Source: Scytonematopsis contorta HA4267-MV1 (lineage in GTDB: Bacteria; Cyanobacteriota; Cyanobacteriia; Cyanobacteriales; Nostocaceae). Taken from it: a DNA stretch of 61,799 bases. Of this stretch, positions 9,133 through 18,327 are shown piece after piece; positions within the stretch are counted from its first letter, which is position 1, and every line of letters begins with the position of its first letter. The translations under genes and the position numbers were made by a program. Location: the NCBI GenBank assembly GCA_019359035.1, contig JAHHIC010000014.1, positions 1-61,799 of the forward strand, in the 5' to 3' direction. Below the pieces are notes generated by a model, which saw nothing but the letters and a program-made list of their open reading frames with translations, was not told where the DNA came from and ran no database searches.

Positions 9133-10158
9133 TTAAGCGACGGAGTTTTGACAAATAACCAAAATCCCTACATCCATGATTACTTGTTTCCCACTATAAA
9201 GAGTTATTACCAGTAGGGCTATTGCAACCCCTAACCAAAGTAAAAAACTGTATCTAGTAATCTGTAAAGCTTTTTGAATCTGGGTTGGGGTTATAGGATT
9301 AACTGCGTCTCCTAACAATGGTTTGTGTTTCATTACCCCCCGATAGTAATTTATTCCCCCCATCTGCACCCCTAAAATTGCTGCATAAGCGCACTCACTC
9401 CATCCAGAATTGGGGCTAGGGTCTTTTTTTGCATCGCGATTACAAATTCTCAAAACATGCAGGGGTCTAGCTGAAATTAATCCTAAAGTTAATACTGTTA
9501 ATCGACAAGGTACCCAAGTTAAATAATCTTCTGTCCTCGCACTAAACCAACCTAAATAAGTATAGGGAGCTTCTTTATAACCCACCATCGAATCTAATGT
9601 ACTGCTCGCTTTATATGCTAATGCAAATGGAACACTACCAATGGTTGGTACAAAAGAACCAACAATTGCATAAAAAAGCGGAGCCATAACTGCATCAGTG
9701 GCATTTTCGGTGACAGTTTCTAAAATTGCTCTTAAAATTTCAGGTTCTGTAAGATTTTCTGTATCTCGACCGACATAATTACTTAAAATAGAGCGAGCTT
9801 CATCAAGTTCACCAGCAAAATATGGTTTTAAAACTGCAACTGAAGCTTCCCTTAAACTTTTGAATGCAAAACAACTGGCCAAGAGAATACTCTGGAATAT
9901 TATCCCTAAAGCTGGATGCAGCATATAACTGAATTGAATAATTACCCAACCGACAATACCGCTACCAAATATTAAAACAATCCCCAGAATAACCCCGGCA
10001 AAACGTTGTGTCAGGGATTGATGACAATACTTTTGAATGAAATTGCTGAAGCGAGAAATGAAACATCCCATGACTCGTACCGGATGGGGCCAACCCCACG
10101 GGTCACCAATAAAAAAATCTAAAGTGGCAGCAAGGATTAACACATAGATATTAGTCAT
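9133..10158 (-). CDS. cbiB: Adenosylcobinamide-phosphate synthase (CbiB/CobD)
   Basis: Integral membrane enzyme attaching the aminopropanol arm to adenosylcobyric acid in B12 synthesis. 341 residues from the ATG at 10158; a TTG 12 bp upstream is a weaker choice. Diagnostic features are the N-terminal LDFFIGDPWGWPHPVRVMG, the central ENATDAVMAPLFYA segment and AYKASSTLDSMVGYK, plus several hydrophobic helices. Length matches the family (about 310-340). It lies upstream of pyrR and downstream of an Rrf2 regulator, all on the minus strand with short gaps (27 and 36 bp), so the three could form one transcript. Confidence 0.93.
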   Translation of the reverse strand: MTNIYVLILAATLDFFIGDPWGWPHPVRVMGCFISRFSNFIQKYCHQSLTQRFAGVILGIVLIFGSGIVGWVIIQFSYMLHPALGIIFQSILLASCFAFKSLREASVAVLKPYFAGELDEARSILSNYVGRDTENLTEPEILRAILETVTENATDAVMAPLFYAIVGSFVPTIGSVPFALAYKASSTLDSMVGYKEAPYTYLGWFSARTEDYLTWVPCRLTVLTLGLISARPLHVLRICNRDAKKDPSPNSGWSECAYAAILGVQMGGINYYRGVMKHKPLLGDAVNPITPTQIQKALQITRYSFLLWLGVAIALLVITLYSGKQVIMDVGILVICQNSVA

Positions 10159-10194
10159 TAGGATTCGCAAGAAGAAAGAGGAAAAAAGGACTTC

Positions 10195-10638
10195 CTAAAC
10201 TATAAAGTTTGCTTCGGAACCTTGAGAAGCCTGCCAACTGCGAGCGTCATAATAAAGGTCAGCGAGAGTTATACTATACAGAGCTTGTTTCAGTTTTTGA
10301 TTCAATCTTCGCCAAAGACTAGATGTTACCCAATCTTCTGCTTGTACAGCAGACTCGTCATTATAAGGTAAGTTAGCTACACTTTCACCTACAGCTTCTA
10401 AAATTTCTCCAACAGAGATTTCCTTTGGTTCTCGCGCTAGTTGATACCCACCAACGCAGCCGCGAATTGATTTGACTAAGCCAACACGACGCATTTCTAT
10501 TAATAATTTTTCTAGGTAAGGAGCAGGAATACCCTGACGTTTGGCGATAGCTTTAGTTGAAACAGGTCCCCATCCTGGTTGTAAACTTAAATCGAGTAAC
10601 GCTTTTACACTATAATGACCTTTGGTTGTTAGTTTCAT
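10195..10638 (-). CDS. Rrf2-family transcriptional regulator
   Basis: 147 residues. The N-terminal winged helix is typical of the family: MKLTTKGHYSVKALLDL, then STKAIAKRQGIPAPYLEKLL as recognition region and the wing IRGCVGGYQLAR. IscR-type members carry three clustered cysteines at about 90-105 for an Fe-S cluster; here that region (ESVANLPYNDESAVQAEDW) has none, and the only cysteine is in the wing. It is therefore not a classical IscR; it resembles cyanobacterial Slr0846-like regulators (from memory of the family). It sits 36 bp upstream of cbiB on the same strand. Confidence 0.85.
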   Translation of the reverse strand: MKLTTKGHYSVKALLDLSLQPGWGPVSTKAIAKRQGIPAPYLEKLLIEMRRVGLVKSIRGCVGGYQLAREPKEISVGEILEAVGESVANLPYNDESAVQAEDWVTSSLWRRLNQKLKQALYSITLADLYYDARSWQASQGSEANFIV

Positions 10639-11081
10639 CTTCAGTTTGTTTTATCCTAAGTAAAGCTTATAGTCCAAAGTCAATAGTTCTAAGTGATGCT
10701 GTAGTCTGGATGTTGCAGTTACCAATAACTACTGATTGATGACCAGCGACCAATGACTAAGGATGAGTTTTACTTATCATTGTGCTTGTTCATTATCAAT
10801 GATGGTAAGTTAACAACCTTTTTCACGATTATTTAGGAAAATTAGACAAACATCACATCCGAGTAATTCACAAATATATATATAGTTATTGTCATTCCCT
10901 ATCAACGATTAAATATATTACATTTGTAAAAATTACGAATCATACAAAAAAATTGCTTAAGATTGTAATATACTTGGCAATGGCTGATATAAAAACTCAA
11001 GGTTTCCACTCCTAATAGCTTAAAGTCAGCTAAAATAAAATCGATTCAAACACTTCAACCATTCATTTCCGACTTAAGTTG
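10639..11081. other. Intergenic region between divergent rrf2 and cyAbrB2
   Basis: 443 bp of AT-rich sequence holding the promoters of two divergent regulator genes. The only clear structure is an inverted repeat, ATCATTG (10776-10782) and CAATGAT (10797-10803), which could be an operator. No RNA gene or further ORF is seen. Confidence 0.5.
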
Positions 11082-11495
11082 ATGGCTAAACAGAAAAAAA
11101 TTGAACCCCTAGTTGGCGAAGACCTACTCAGAAAAGTTAAAGAGTTAGAGAACCTTAGCAAAGAAGAAAAAGCTAAACAGTGTGGCTACTATACCGTTAC
11201 CAAAAATGGTGTAGAGCGCGTTAACATGATGAAGTTCTTAAATGCTCTCATTGATGCTGAAGGCATTCAGTTAGACAGCTCACCCAGCGCTAATGGTCGT
11301 GGCGGACGCAGTGCTAGCTACAGAATTAGCGTGCAATCTAACGGTAACTTGCTGATAGGTTCGGCTTACACAAAGCAGATGAATCTCAAGCCTGGAGATG
11401 AATTCCTCATTACTCTAGGCAAAAAACACATTCGTCTGAAGCAAATAGAAGGTGATGACAAGATTGATGGTGATGGCTTAGATGCTGAAGAATAA
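11082..11495 (+). CDS. cyabrB2: AbrB-like transcriptional regulator, cyAbrB2 type
   Basis: 137 residues from the ATG at 11082 (a TTG three bases upstream is ignored). The N-terminal part (EDLLRKVKELENLSKEEKAK, then CGYYTVTKNGVERVN) and the C-terminal AbrB-like DNA-binding region (SYRISVQSNGNLLIGSAYTK, then LKPGDEFLITLGKKHIRLKQ) are the two hallmarks of cyanobacterial AbrB. The MAKQKKIEPL start and the GRGGRSASYR linker match my recollection of cyAbrB2 (Sll0822/CalB) rather than cyAbrB1. These proteins act globally on carbon/nitrogen balance genes; ntcA, a functional neighbour in that network, lies 16 kb away. Confidence 0.82.
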   Translation: MAKQKKIEPLVGEDLLRKVKELENLSKEEKAKQCGYYTVTKNGVERVNMMKFLNALIDAEGIQLDSSPSANGRGGRSASYRISVQSNGNLLIGSAYTKQMNLKPGDEFLITLGKKHIRLKQIEGDDKIDGDGLDAEE

Positions 11496-11523
11496 ATAAA
11501 GGAAAAAACAAGAAGGAAAAAAA

Positions 11524-11571
11524 GGGTGCTTGTATAAGGGGACTTAGACTCCTCCTCTAAACAAGACACCC
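11524..11571 (+). terminator. Possible hairpin after cyAbrB2
   Basis: GGGTGCTTGT (11524-11533) pairs with ACAAGACACCC (11561-11571) with one bulged base and a 27-base loop. It lies 29 bp after the stop codon. No T-run follows, so it may be a weak terminator or only a 3'-stabilising structure. Confidence 0.4.
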
Positions 11572-11624
11572 TGAAAACAGTGTGATATTAAACGGAGTTG
11601 TGGGAAAAGGTTTGCTATATTCCT

Positions 11625-13556
11625 TCAAACTTCTTCCTTTTTCCCTCTTGCTTCTTCCTTAACAATTACATCACTTTTTGAAGCTACTGGTAAAAAGTGG
11701 CTCAATGCTTTTCGTGTTACAGCCACGTTGCAAGTAAAATCAATTCGGTCGCGTTCTAGTAGACCGATAATTTGACTATGGTCGTTCCTTGCAACTACTG
11801 GTAACTGATGTAAACCTCTTACTGCCATCCGCTCTAAAGCCTCTGATACAGTTTCATCTGTGAAGGCGTAGAGTATTTCTGTTTTACAGATATCACGGAT
11901 AGTTTGACTTAATAAATTAGTTGGTGGTTTATTTTGGGAATTAGCGTATTCTTGCCATACGGAAATAGTACGGTTAATATCTTCCAAAGAGATGATACCA
12001 ACTAATTGTTTATTATCATCAATAACTAATGCACTGCGGCATCGCTCCCCAGTCATTTGCAAACCAGCTTCCAACACATTCATTGTTGCTTTTAGCTTTT
12101 TAGGAGATACTTCCATAGCATCTTCTACTTGAATTTGTTGTAAAATTTCAGCCTGTTGGTCTTTTAAGGAAGAAAGACCAATTTGCTGTAGGTTTGTATT
12201 CGGGTTGGGAGTTGGTTGGAAACGTTCCATTAACCAGAAACTAAAACCGACCGCAGCCATTAAAGGCAAAATTATACGGTAGTCGCGAGTTAATTCAAAT
12301 AATAGTAAAATTGATGTTAATGGAGCTCTGACACTAGATGCAAGTACTGCTGCCATTCCTACCATTGCGTAAGCTGGTGCTGCTGCCATATGGCTGGCGA
12401 TTGCAGGGGCAACAAGTGCTAAAATTTTGGCGTAGGCTGAACCGGATGAAGCACCTAAAAACATTGCAGGTGCGAACAAGCCACCAACAAAACCACTTCC
12501 GTAGCTGATGGCTGTCATAAACATCTTTAGTACTATCAGTATTACTAAAAGATACAAAGAAAAATCTGCATCTTGAAGCATTGCTTGTACTGTTTCATAA
12601 CCAACCCCCAAAACTTGTGGGTAAGCTATGGCAACTGTACCTACTATTAAACCGCCTAAAATTGGATGGATTGGTCTAGGTATTTTAGAAAACCAATGGC
12701 AACCGGGAATTTTCCCTTGAAATAAGGCTTTGGCAAAACGATTTGTTTGGGTATAAGCAAGAGAAACTAAACTTGCTACTAGCCCTAAACCAAGATACAA
12801 GGGTAATTCTAAAGAACTACGAACTTGGTAAGCGGGTAAAGCAAAAGCAGGTTGTCCACCTAAAGTAATTTGAGCCACTAAAGCTGATACAACAGCGGCT
12901 AGCAGTACTACACTGACAGCAGAAGTAGCAAAAGATGTAGTTCCCAAAACTACTTCCAGCGCAAAGAAAACACCAGCGATAGGAGCATTAAATCCTGCTG
13001 CTAAACCAGCTGCTGCTCCAGCACCTAACAACATACGTTGCCGTTCTTGGGATACCTGTAGCACCTGAGACATTAATACCCCAAAATTAGCACCGATTTC
13101 CACACTTGGTGCTTCTGGACCCAGAGAAGCTCCACTACCTAAAGAAACCGATGCAGCAAACATTTTGGCTACTGGTCGTAGTGGTTGTTTAAATTCGCCT
13201 TTTTTAGAGGCAGCAATTAGAGATTGTAAGCCAGGACCAAAATCTTGGTTTTGCCAGCGCATTAACCCAACAATTAGTCCACCAAGGATGGGAACACAAG
13301 CTAATGTCCATGCTCCCCAACCTCCAATTATGCTCATCAAATCTTCCAGCATCAAATGATGAACTAGCTGGATTAAATAGTGGAATGTAACTATACCCAT
13401 ACCCGTACCACCACCGATTAGTACTGCTAAAAGTAGCACTATGGTTTCTGGGGATGGCTGTAAACGGTTAATCAGGTTATTTAAACGGGCGGAAGGGTCT
13501 GGGAAAGCAGGTTTTTCCGTCACCTTCCTCAATTCAACTGGAGGTGTGGCAGTCAT
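11625..13556 (-). CDS. ClC-family chloride channel/antiporter with CBS pair
   Basis: 643 residues. The N-terminal two-thirds is a ClC membrane domain of about ten or more hydrophobic helices. The segment SLGPEAPSVEIGANFG is the GxEGP region and keeps the gating glutamate; YGSGFVGGLFAPAMFLGAS is the GxFxP anion-binding region. After the last helix come two CBS motifs (VEDAMEVSPKK to LVGIISLEDI, and DETVSEALERMAVRGLHQLP to IIGLLERDRI), which in related proteins bind adenine nucleotides and tune gating. Channel or proton antiporter cannot be told from sequence alone. The very C-terminus (KEEARGKKEEV) is low-complexity. The ATG start is well placed before the first helix. Confidence 0.93.
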   Translation of the reverse strand: MTATPPVELRKVTEKPAFPDPSARLNNLINRLQPSPETIVLLLAVLIGGGTGMGIVTFHYLIQLVHHLMLEDLMSIIGGWGAWTLACVPILGGLIVGLMRWQNQDFGPGLQSLIAASKKGEFKQPLRPVAKMFAASVSLGSGASLGPEAPSVEIGANFGVLMSQVLQVSQERQRMLLGAGAAAGLAAGFNAPIAGVFFALEVVLGTTSFATSAVSVVLLAAVVSALVAQITLGGQPAFALPAYQVRSSLELPLYLGLGLVASLVSLAYTQTNRFAKALFQGKIPGCHWFSKIPRPIHPILGGLIVGTVAIAYPQVLGVGYETVQAMLQDADFSLYLLVILIVLKMFMTAISYGSGFVGGLFAPAMFLGASSGSAYAKILALVAPAIASHMAAAPAYAMVGMAAVLASSVRAPLTSILLLFELTRDYRIILPLMAAVGFSFWLMERFQPTPNPNTNLQQIGLSSLKDQQAEILQQIQVEDAMEVSPKKLKATMNVLEAGLQMTGERCRSALVIDDNKQLVGIISLEDINRTISVWQEYANSQNKPPTNLLSQTIRDICKTEILYAFTDETVSEALERMAVRGLHQLPVVARNDHSQIIGLLERDRIDFTCNVAVTRKALSHFLPVASKSDVIVKEEARGKKEEV

Positions 13557-14072
13557 TGAGAGGCGGGGTAAATGTAATAAAAAATTTAAAATTTTCAGAC
13601 CTACTTCTTATTGTGAGCCATGATTTAGTCACAAGACAAGTACAGTTCGCAGTTCGCAATTGCCAATTGCCCTCTGCCTTCTGTTTACAAAGCTTTGGTA
13701 AAAAATTGCATTCTTACCCCAATGGACGTAAGGATAATGCTTAAATGGGAAAGAATTGATAGTCTGTACTTAATTGGGTAGACCAAAAAGCTATGCTCGC
13801 TCTAATTTTCGTCCAAAATACGGCAAATAGAGTGCCAAATTACCCAATTTTGGTAAATTTAGGAGAATTTGGGGCAATACTTATCGGTCGTCCTCTCTTA
13901 AATCTAGCTATACTCGTGTAGCAGGCAATTTACCATTGTTGGCAAGGATACAAATCTATGTGTAAACCAAGCTTTATCTTAGACTTTACTGGATAATACA
14001 TGAGTTTGCTCATTGATAGTTGAATATAGCTCTTGTTGTCGAGGGAATTAGTTGATTAGGCAGAACAGATAG
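13557..14072. other. Intergenic region, 516 bp
   Basis: Contains the upstream region of the ClC gene and of the zinc-ribbon gene. There is a short CAATTGCCAATTGCC direct repeat near 13657-13672. No convincing ORF, RNA gene or strong hairpin is seen. Confidence 0.5.
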
Positions 14073-14459
14073 ATGAATACGCACACTTTTGATAATCATT
14101 ATGTTACATGTCCTATTTGTCAAAAAAATGCTACCTCAAAGCCTAAGTTAGCTACAGCAGGGCTGTTTACTTGTCCCTACTGTCAGGAAAAATTAGTAGT
14201 TATACAGAGCGGTAATTATGTTCGCGACCCTTTTACCCTTAAACAGGTAATTGTCTCGGAAACTATACGCCGTCAAAGCCGACCTCTTGCAAGAATTGTA
14301 CGAGATTTTCTCCTCGTCAAGCGTCCCTGGGTGACTTTTGCACTCAGCGGTACTATTGTTCTGAGTTTAATTGCTTTACTTGGACAAAATACTAGTCGCA
14401 GTCCTCAGGATAATCCCCAAAGCCAACAAGTTAGTGATATTGACAAAAAAAATAAATGA
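14073..14459 (+). CDS. Small zinc-ribbon protein with one transmembrane helix
   Basis: 128 residues. The N-terminal CPICQ and CPYCQ pairs (about 20 residues apart) form a four-cysteine zinc ribbon facing the cytoplasm; one hydrophobic helix (VTFALSGTIVLSLIALLG) follows near residues 90-108, then a polar tail rich in Gln, Asn and Lys. Such architectures occur in many unassigned cyanobacterial proteins; no function can be named. It is flanked by AT-rich gaps and appears monocistronic. Confidence 0.65.
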   Translation: MNTHTFDNHYVTCPICQKNATSKPKLATAGLFTCPYCQEKLVVIQSGNYVRDPFTLKQVIVSETIRRQSRPLARIVRDFLLVKRPWVTFALSGTIVLSLIALLGQNTSRSPQDNPQSQQVSDIDKKNK

Positions 14460-14578
14460 TTTATATGGATTTAAATAAAGTCAAAAAATATGATTAAGTA
14501 CCATTATAACAAAAGGTACTTGTTTCTATATTCCTTATAAAAGGAAAATTACAGTTTAGTTTTACAATTAATACCAAA

Positions 14579-16243
14579 TTAATTAGTATTTCTTGTCACT
14601 AAATTCCATCCATTTGCTTGGTCAATGAGTTCTGCTGACTGCAATTGCAAATCATTTAGAGCTTCATTATCCAGCAAGAAATATGGCTTTGGCTCACCGA
14701 ACTGCCAATAGTATCGCAATTCACCAAATGATGCGGGAACTATAGTGCGGTCGCTATAAAAATCTAGCGATGGACGATGATAGGGAAAAGAAGTGTAAAT
14801 TTTGGCAACACTTGGTTTCGCATTTTGAATCATAGCCGCAACTGGTTTAACAGAATAAGCTGTCTGTAATTCCCAAATCCAGTACTGAGATGATACCAGC
14901 AATAACAGCGAAATATAACTTCCCCAAAATAAAACCATCAGAAATTCTCTATCACCTCGTTCTAGCTTGGCAGCTACTAAAGCCATCGTCACAGCGACAG
15001 CAAAAAATATTAATTGTAAATCCGTCGCTGGGTTTTTTCCCCAAGTAAAATAAAGTAGCGCTGCGGATGCCATCATCGCCAAAATAGAGAAAGAAGCTGC
15101 CACTATTCGTGGGTAAGCCGATAATAAAGTAAAACTATCTGAATTTTCGCTAGTTGACCCATAGGCTAACTGAGCGCCAACTGCTAAAGCTAAACTAGGG
15201 TAAACAGGTAAAATATACCAAGGTGATTTCGTCGCCATTAAAGAAATTACTAGTAGATAAATACCACCCCAAACCAATATTAATTTAGCCCAACTTAGGT
15301 TTCGATTATGCCAAACATGGAGGAAACTCTGAGGTAAAAAAATCAACCAAGGCCAAGTCCATTTGAGTATTTCCCATAAATAATACCAGGGTGGTCCGGA
15401 CTGATTATCGACAACTAACCAAATACGCCTTAAAGATTGATTGATTGTAACCAGAACAGCAAAAGTACTGCCAGAGTCCAAGTACTGGGCAGAATACCAA
15501 AATATTGGTGGCAATATACCAATTAAAATACCAGTCCACATTCTATAACTGAGCAATAATCGTGGTGTATCCCAGAGCAAAAACACCAACATAACCACAG
15601 TTGGTAGAATCGCAAAAATTCCTTGAGTTAAACTAATTAGCCCTAAACTAATCCCTACTCCCAGACAATAACGTAAATCTCGACGGGAACGCAGTAGACA
15701 CCATAGCATCATCAGAAAAAAACATACTGAGCTTCCATCTAACATTGCTAAGCGTCCATAACGTACCACTGGTAACATCATTAGGTATACTAAAGCACTA
15801 TAAATTGCAGCACGACGCTGGCAAAATATTTCTCGTGCGATACCGTATAGTAAAGGTACGGAAAATGCTGTTAGAATTGCCCCTGGTAAACGTGTTGTCC
15901 ACTCACTTATACCACCCAAGGAGTAAGCCCAGGCAACTAACAAATGCATTAATGGAGGCTTTTTATCGTAAGTACCATTCCCAACCTTTTGATACAACCA
16001 ATCCATCGAGCCTAAGGGTGTACGCCAAATATGACGCGCAACTTGAGCGATAGCACCTTCATCTCCATCTCGTAAGGGCAAGCTCCCAAGATTGATAGTT
16101 AGAAGTAACAAAGCAGCTAGTAAAAGCGCGATTATTAATAACCAATCAATTCGTTTTTGCCGACTGCGATATCCTTTTCGTAAAACATCCCTGATGAAAC
16201 TTCCTTCTTGCATAACGAATTTACCGATTGTAGTGCGACGCAT
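14579..16243 (-). CDS. Glycosyltransferase family 39 (ArnT/PMT-like) membrane protein
   Basis: 554 residues with about eleven hydrophobic helices. The first periplasmic loop has the acidic motif PLRDGDEGAIAQVARHIWRT followed by YDKKPPLMHLLVAW, the pattern of lipid-phosphate-dependent glycosyltransferases such as ArnT and protein mannosyltransferases. It probably transfers a sugar from a polyprenyl-phosphate donor to an envelope acceptor. ATG 16243 gives MRRTTIGKFVMQEGSF; the ATG at 16213 (MQEGSF) is equally possible, because the bases just upstream lie beside a tandem repeat that may have supplied the longer start. Acceptor and sugar are unknown. Confidence 0.85.
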   Translation of the reverse strand: MRRTTIGKFVMQEGSFIRDVLRKGYRSRQKRIDWLLIIALLLAALLLLTINLGSLPLRDGDEGAIAQVARHIWRTPLGSMDWLYQKVGNGTYDKKPPLMHLLVAWAYSLGGISEWTTRLPGAILTAFSVPLLYGIAREIFCQRRAAIYSALVYLMMLPVVRYGRLAMLDGSSVCFFLMMLWCLLRSRRDLRYCLGVGISLGLISLTQGIFAILPTVVMLVFLLWDTPRLLLSYRMWTGILIGILPPIFWYSAQYLDSGSTFAVLVTINQSLRRIWLVVDNQSGPPWYYLWEILKWTWPWLIFLPQSFLHVWHNRNLSWAKLILVWGGIYLLVISLMATKSPWYILPVYPSLALAVGAQLAYGSTSENSDSFTLLSAYPRIVAASFSILAMMASAALLYFTWGKNPATDLQLIFFAVAVTMALVAAKLERGDREFLMVLFWGSYISLLLLVSSQYWIWELQTAYSVKPVAAMIQNAKPSVAKIYTSFPYHRPSLDFYSDRTIVPASFGELRYYWQFGEPKPYFLLDNEALNDLQLQSAELIDQANGWNLVTRNTN

Positions 16244-16252
16244 TAGCGAACT

Positions 16253-16365
16253 GTTGACAGAAGGCGAGTGTCTCGCTATTGACAGAAGGCGAGTGTCTCG
16301 CTATTGACAGAAGGCGAGTGTCTCGCTATTAACAGAAGGCGAGCGAGACGCTCGCACTACTTTTG
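16253..16365. repeat. 25-bp tandem repeat with embedded palindromes
   Basis: The unit ATTGACAGAAGGCGAGTGTC plus TCGCT (25 bp) occurs about four times. The last unit switches to GGCGAGCGAGACGCTCGCAC, which continues into CTACTTTTGTAAAATTGGGA. The same tail occurs at about 49393-49435 before the fabF-like gene, so the two sites share a dispersed repeat. It lies at the 5' end of the GT39 gene. Confidence 0.85.
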
Positions 16366-16650
16366 TAAAATTGGGATGTTCCCGTTTTATTGAAGGAATA
16401 AGGAAGAACTGGCTAAGTTTTTTTCTTTAAAAGTTTAATATTTCCACGTAACTCAACTAATTTCAAAACACAAATGAACTTTTTAGTTTCTTTTATTCCT
16501 TCTTCCTTCTTCCCTCTCCCTTCTTCTTCAATAGTAATCTTGTTACCAGAATTAATAAATATTTTTTAAATTTATTTAACAACAGTTATCTATTATAGGT
16601 GATACAAATAATACCAAGAATATTTAGTGAGATTATAGGAGACAACAAAG
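16366..16650. other. Intergenic region before the 513-aa membrane protein gene
   Basis: AT-rich, with a pyrimidine-rich run (CTTCTTCCTTC-type) near 16495-16530. It holds no ORF or RNA gene that I can support. Confidence 0.4.
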
Positions 16651-18192
16651 ATGAATTTATCTTTTATATTGGATGTCGCGTTAGGCTTAATTTTTATTTA
16701 CTTAATCTTGAGCTTACTAGCATCAGAAATTCAGGAACTAATAGCTACAGTATTTCAATGGCGTGCCGAACACTTAAGAAAATCAATAGAGATTTTCCTC
16801 GCTGGAGATTTAGAAAATTCTGAATCCCCTAGTGTAATTCGGCTATCTAACTCAATTTATTCTAATCCTTTACTTAAAAATATTAACCAACAAGCCAAAG
16901 GATTTCTAGTAACTCTACCTCGTAAAGCTACTTGGGCTATAGGAAAATTCTATCGTTCTGTCGTTACACCGCGTTCTACAAATCCAAAAAGTGAAACTAC
17001 ATTTGGTTTAAGTAAACACAGCGGACCATCCTACATTCCAGCAGATATTTTTGCAACTACTCTTTTAGAAACTTTACAACTACCCGTATTGGTACATAAA
17101 TTAACCGAATCTAGGTTGGTAAAATTTAAAGACGAAAGATTAGGAGAAATTCAAGAAATTTTAGATAAATTGCAACAACAAACAAATGTAGATGAAAATT
17201 TTGTGAAATTTATCAACAATGCTAAGGAAGAATTTAAAGAAACTCAAGCAGAATTCGAGGATATAATTCTCAACTTTAAGCAAGGTAAAGCTAATATGAT
17301 AAGCTGCATTGTTCGCATGGGAGAGAGTATAGAGAGATACATAGAAACCTTTGCAACACAAGGTTATGACAACCCATTACATAACAAAGCTGTACGTCAA
17401 ATCAAGTTTTTAAGAAAAGACGTTTTTGAAGATACCGAAAGAGCAATTACACTAGGGGGATTGCAACCAAATATTTATGAAGTCGTTCAATCAGTAAACA
17501 GAGGAAGTGCTATTTATCAAGAATTAGAAGAAGCATTTTACGATAAAGAAAGTGCGGCTTATCAAAATATGAAATCAATGATTGATGAATTACCACCTTC
17601 CGTGGTGGAAAATTTAGCCGTTTTAGCTAAACGTGCTCAGGGGAGAATTCAAAAAACACAGTCAGGTATTCACGCATTACGAGAAGAACTAAATTATGCA
17701 TTTGATAGTTCTATGGAACGTGCTTCTGGAGTATATAAACGTAATGCTAAAGGAGTTGCCATATTAATCGGTTTTACTTTAGCTGTTATCTCTAATGCTG
17801 ATGCATTTCACATGGCAAGCCGATTATCAAAAGATTCCGCGTTGCGAGAAACTATTGTATATAATTCAGGGGCAATATTAATGCAAAATCCAGATAAATC
17901 AGCTGTAGATATACAAACTCTAAGAAATCAAGCTAACCAAGTTTTAAACGATGTTTCTCTCCCATTAGGTTGGACAGACGTAAATTTAAATCAGCAAATT
18001 GGTAGTTCAACACAAAGCCAAGATATTATTCCTGGCTTTAGGTTTATTAATATAATTGCTGGTTGGTTTGTCAGTGGTATTGCGATTGCAATGGGTGCCC
18101 CCTTTTGGTTTGACCTACTAGGTAAGATTGTGAATGTCAGAAATGCAGGTAAACCTCCAGCTTCTTCTGCTCAAAATCAGGAGGAGAATTAG
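16651..18192 (+). CDS. Membrane protein of unknown function
   Basis: 513 residues. An N-terminal hydrophobic helix (VALGLIFIYLILSLLASEIQ) is followed by a long soluble, mostly helical region of about 340 residues. Two more hydrophobic segments follow near the C-terminus (GVAILIGFTLAVISNADAFH and IIAGWFVSGIAIAMGAPFWF), then a short polar tail. The pattern LSLLASEIQELIA plus the C-terminal GAPFWFDLLGKIVN recurs in uncharacterised bacterial proteins, but I can give it no function. The ATG is preceded by TATAGGAGA, a good ribosome site. A heptad repeat begins right at its stop codon. Confidence 0.75.
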   Translation: MNLSFILDVALGLIFIYLILSLLASEIQELIATVFQWRAEHLRKSIEIFLAGDLENSESPSVIRLSNSIYSNPLLKNINQQAKGFLVTLPRKATWAIGKFYRSVVTPRSTNPKSETTFGLSKHSGPSYIPADIFATTLLETLQLPVLVHKLTESRLVKFKDERLGEIQEILDKLQQQTNVDENFVKFINNAKEEFKETQAEFEDIILNFKQGKANMISCIVRMGESIERYIETFATQGYDNPLHNKAVRQIKFLRKDVFEDTERAITLGGLQPNIYEVVQSVNRGSAIYQELEEAFYDKESAAYQNMKSMIDELPPSVVENLAVLAKRAQGRIQKTQSGIHALREELNYAFDSSMERASGVYKRNAKGVAILIGFTLAVISNADAFHMASRLSKDSALRETIVYNSGAILMQNPDKSAVDIQTLRNQANQVLNDVSLPLGWTDVNLNQQIGSSTQSQDIIPGFRFINIIAGWFVSGIAIAMGAPFWFDLLGKIVNVRNAGKPPASSAQNQEEN

Positions 18193-18268
18193 GGAATGGG
18201 GAGTGGGGAATAGGGAGTGGGGAGTGGGGAATGGGGAATAGGGAATGGGGAATAGGGAATAGGGAATG
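18192..18268. repeat. STRR heptanucleotide array (GGGAATG/GGGAGTG/GGGAATA)
   Basis: Eleven consecutive 7-bp units, each GGGAATG, GGGAGTG or GGGAATA, begin at the last base of the preceding stop codon. Such short tandemly repeated heptamers are characteristic of heterocyst-forming cyanobacteria. Confidence 0.9.
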
Positions 18269-18272
18269 GTAG

Positions 18273-18301
18273 GTTGGGTTGAGGAATAACGGAAACCCAA
18301 C
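18273..18301. repeat. GTTGGGTT...AACCCAAC hairpin
   Basis: GTTGGGTT (18273-18280) and AACCCAAC (18294-18301) are perfect complements with a 13-base loop. It lies between convergent genes just after the heptad array; same ends as the repeat at 2336-2387. Confidence 0.7.
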
Positions 18302-18327
18302 ATTTTCATTTATTTTTTTGTAAGTCC

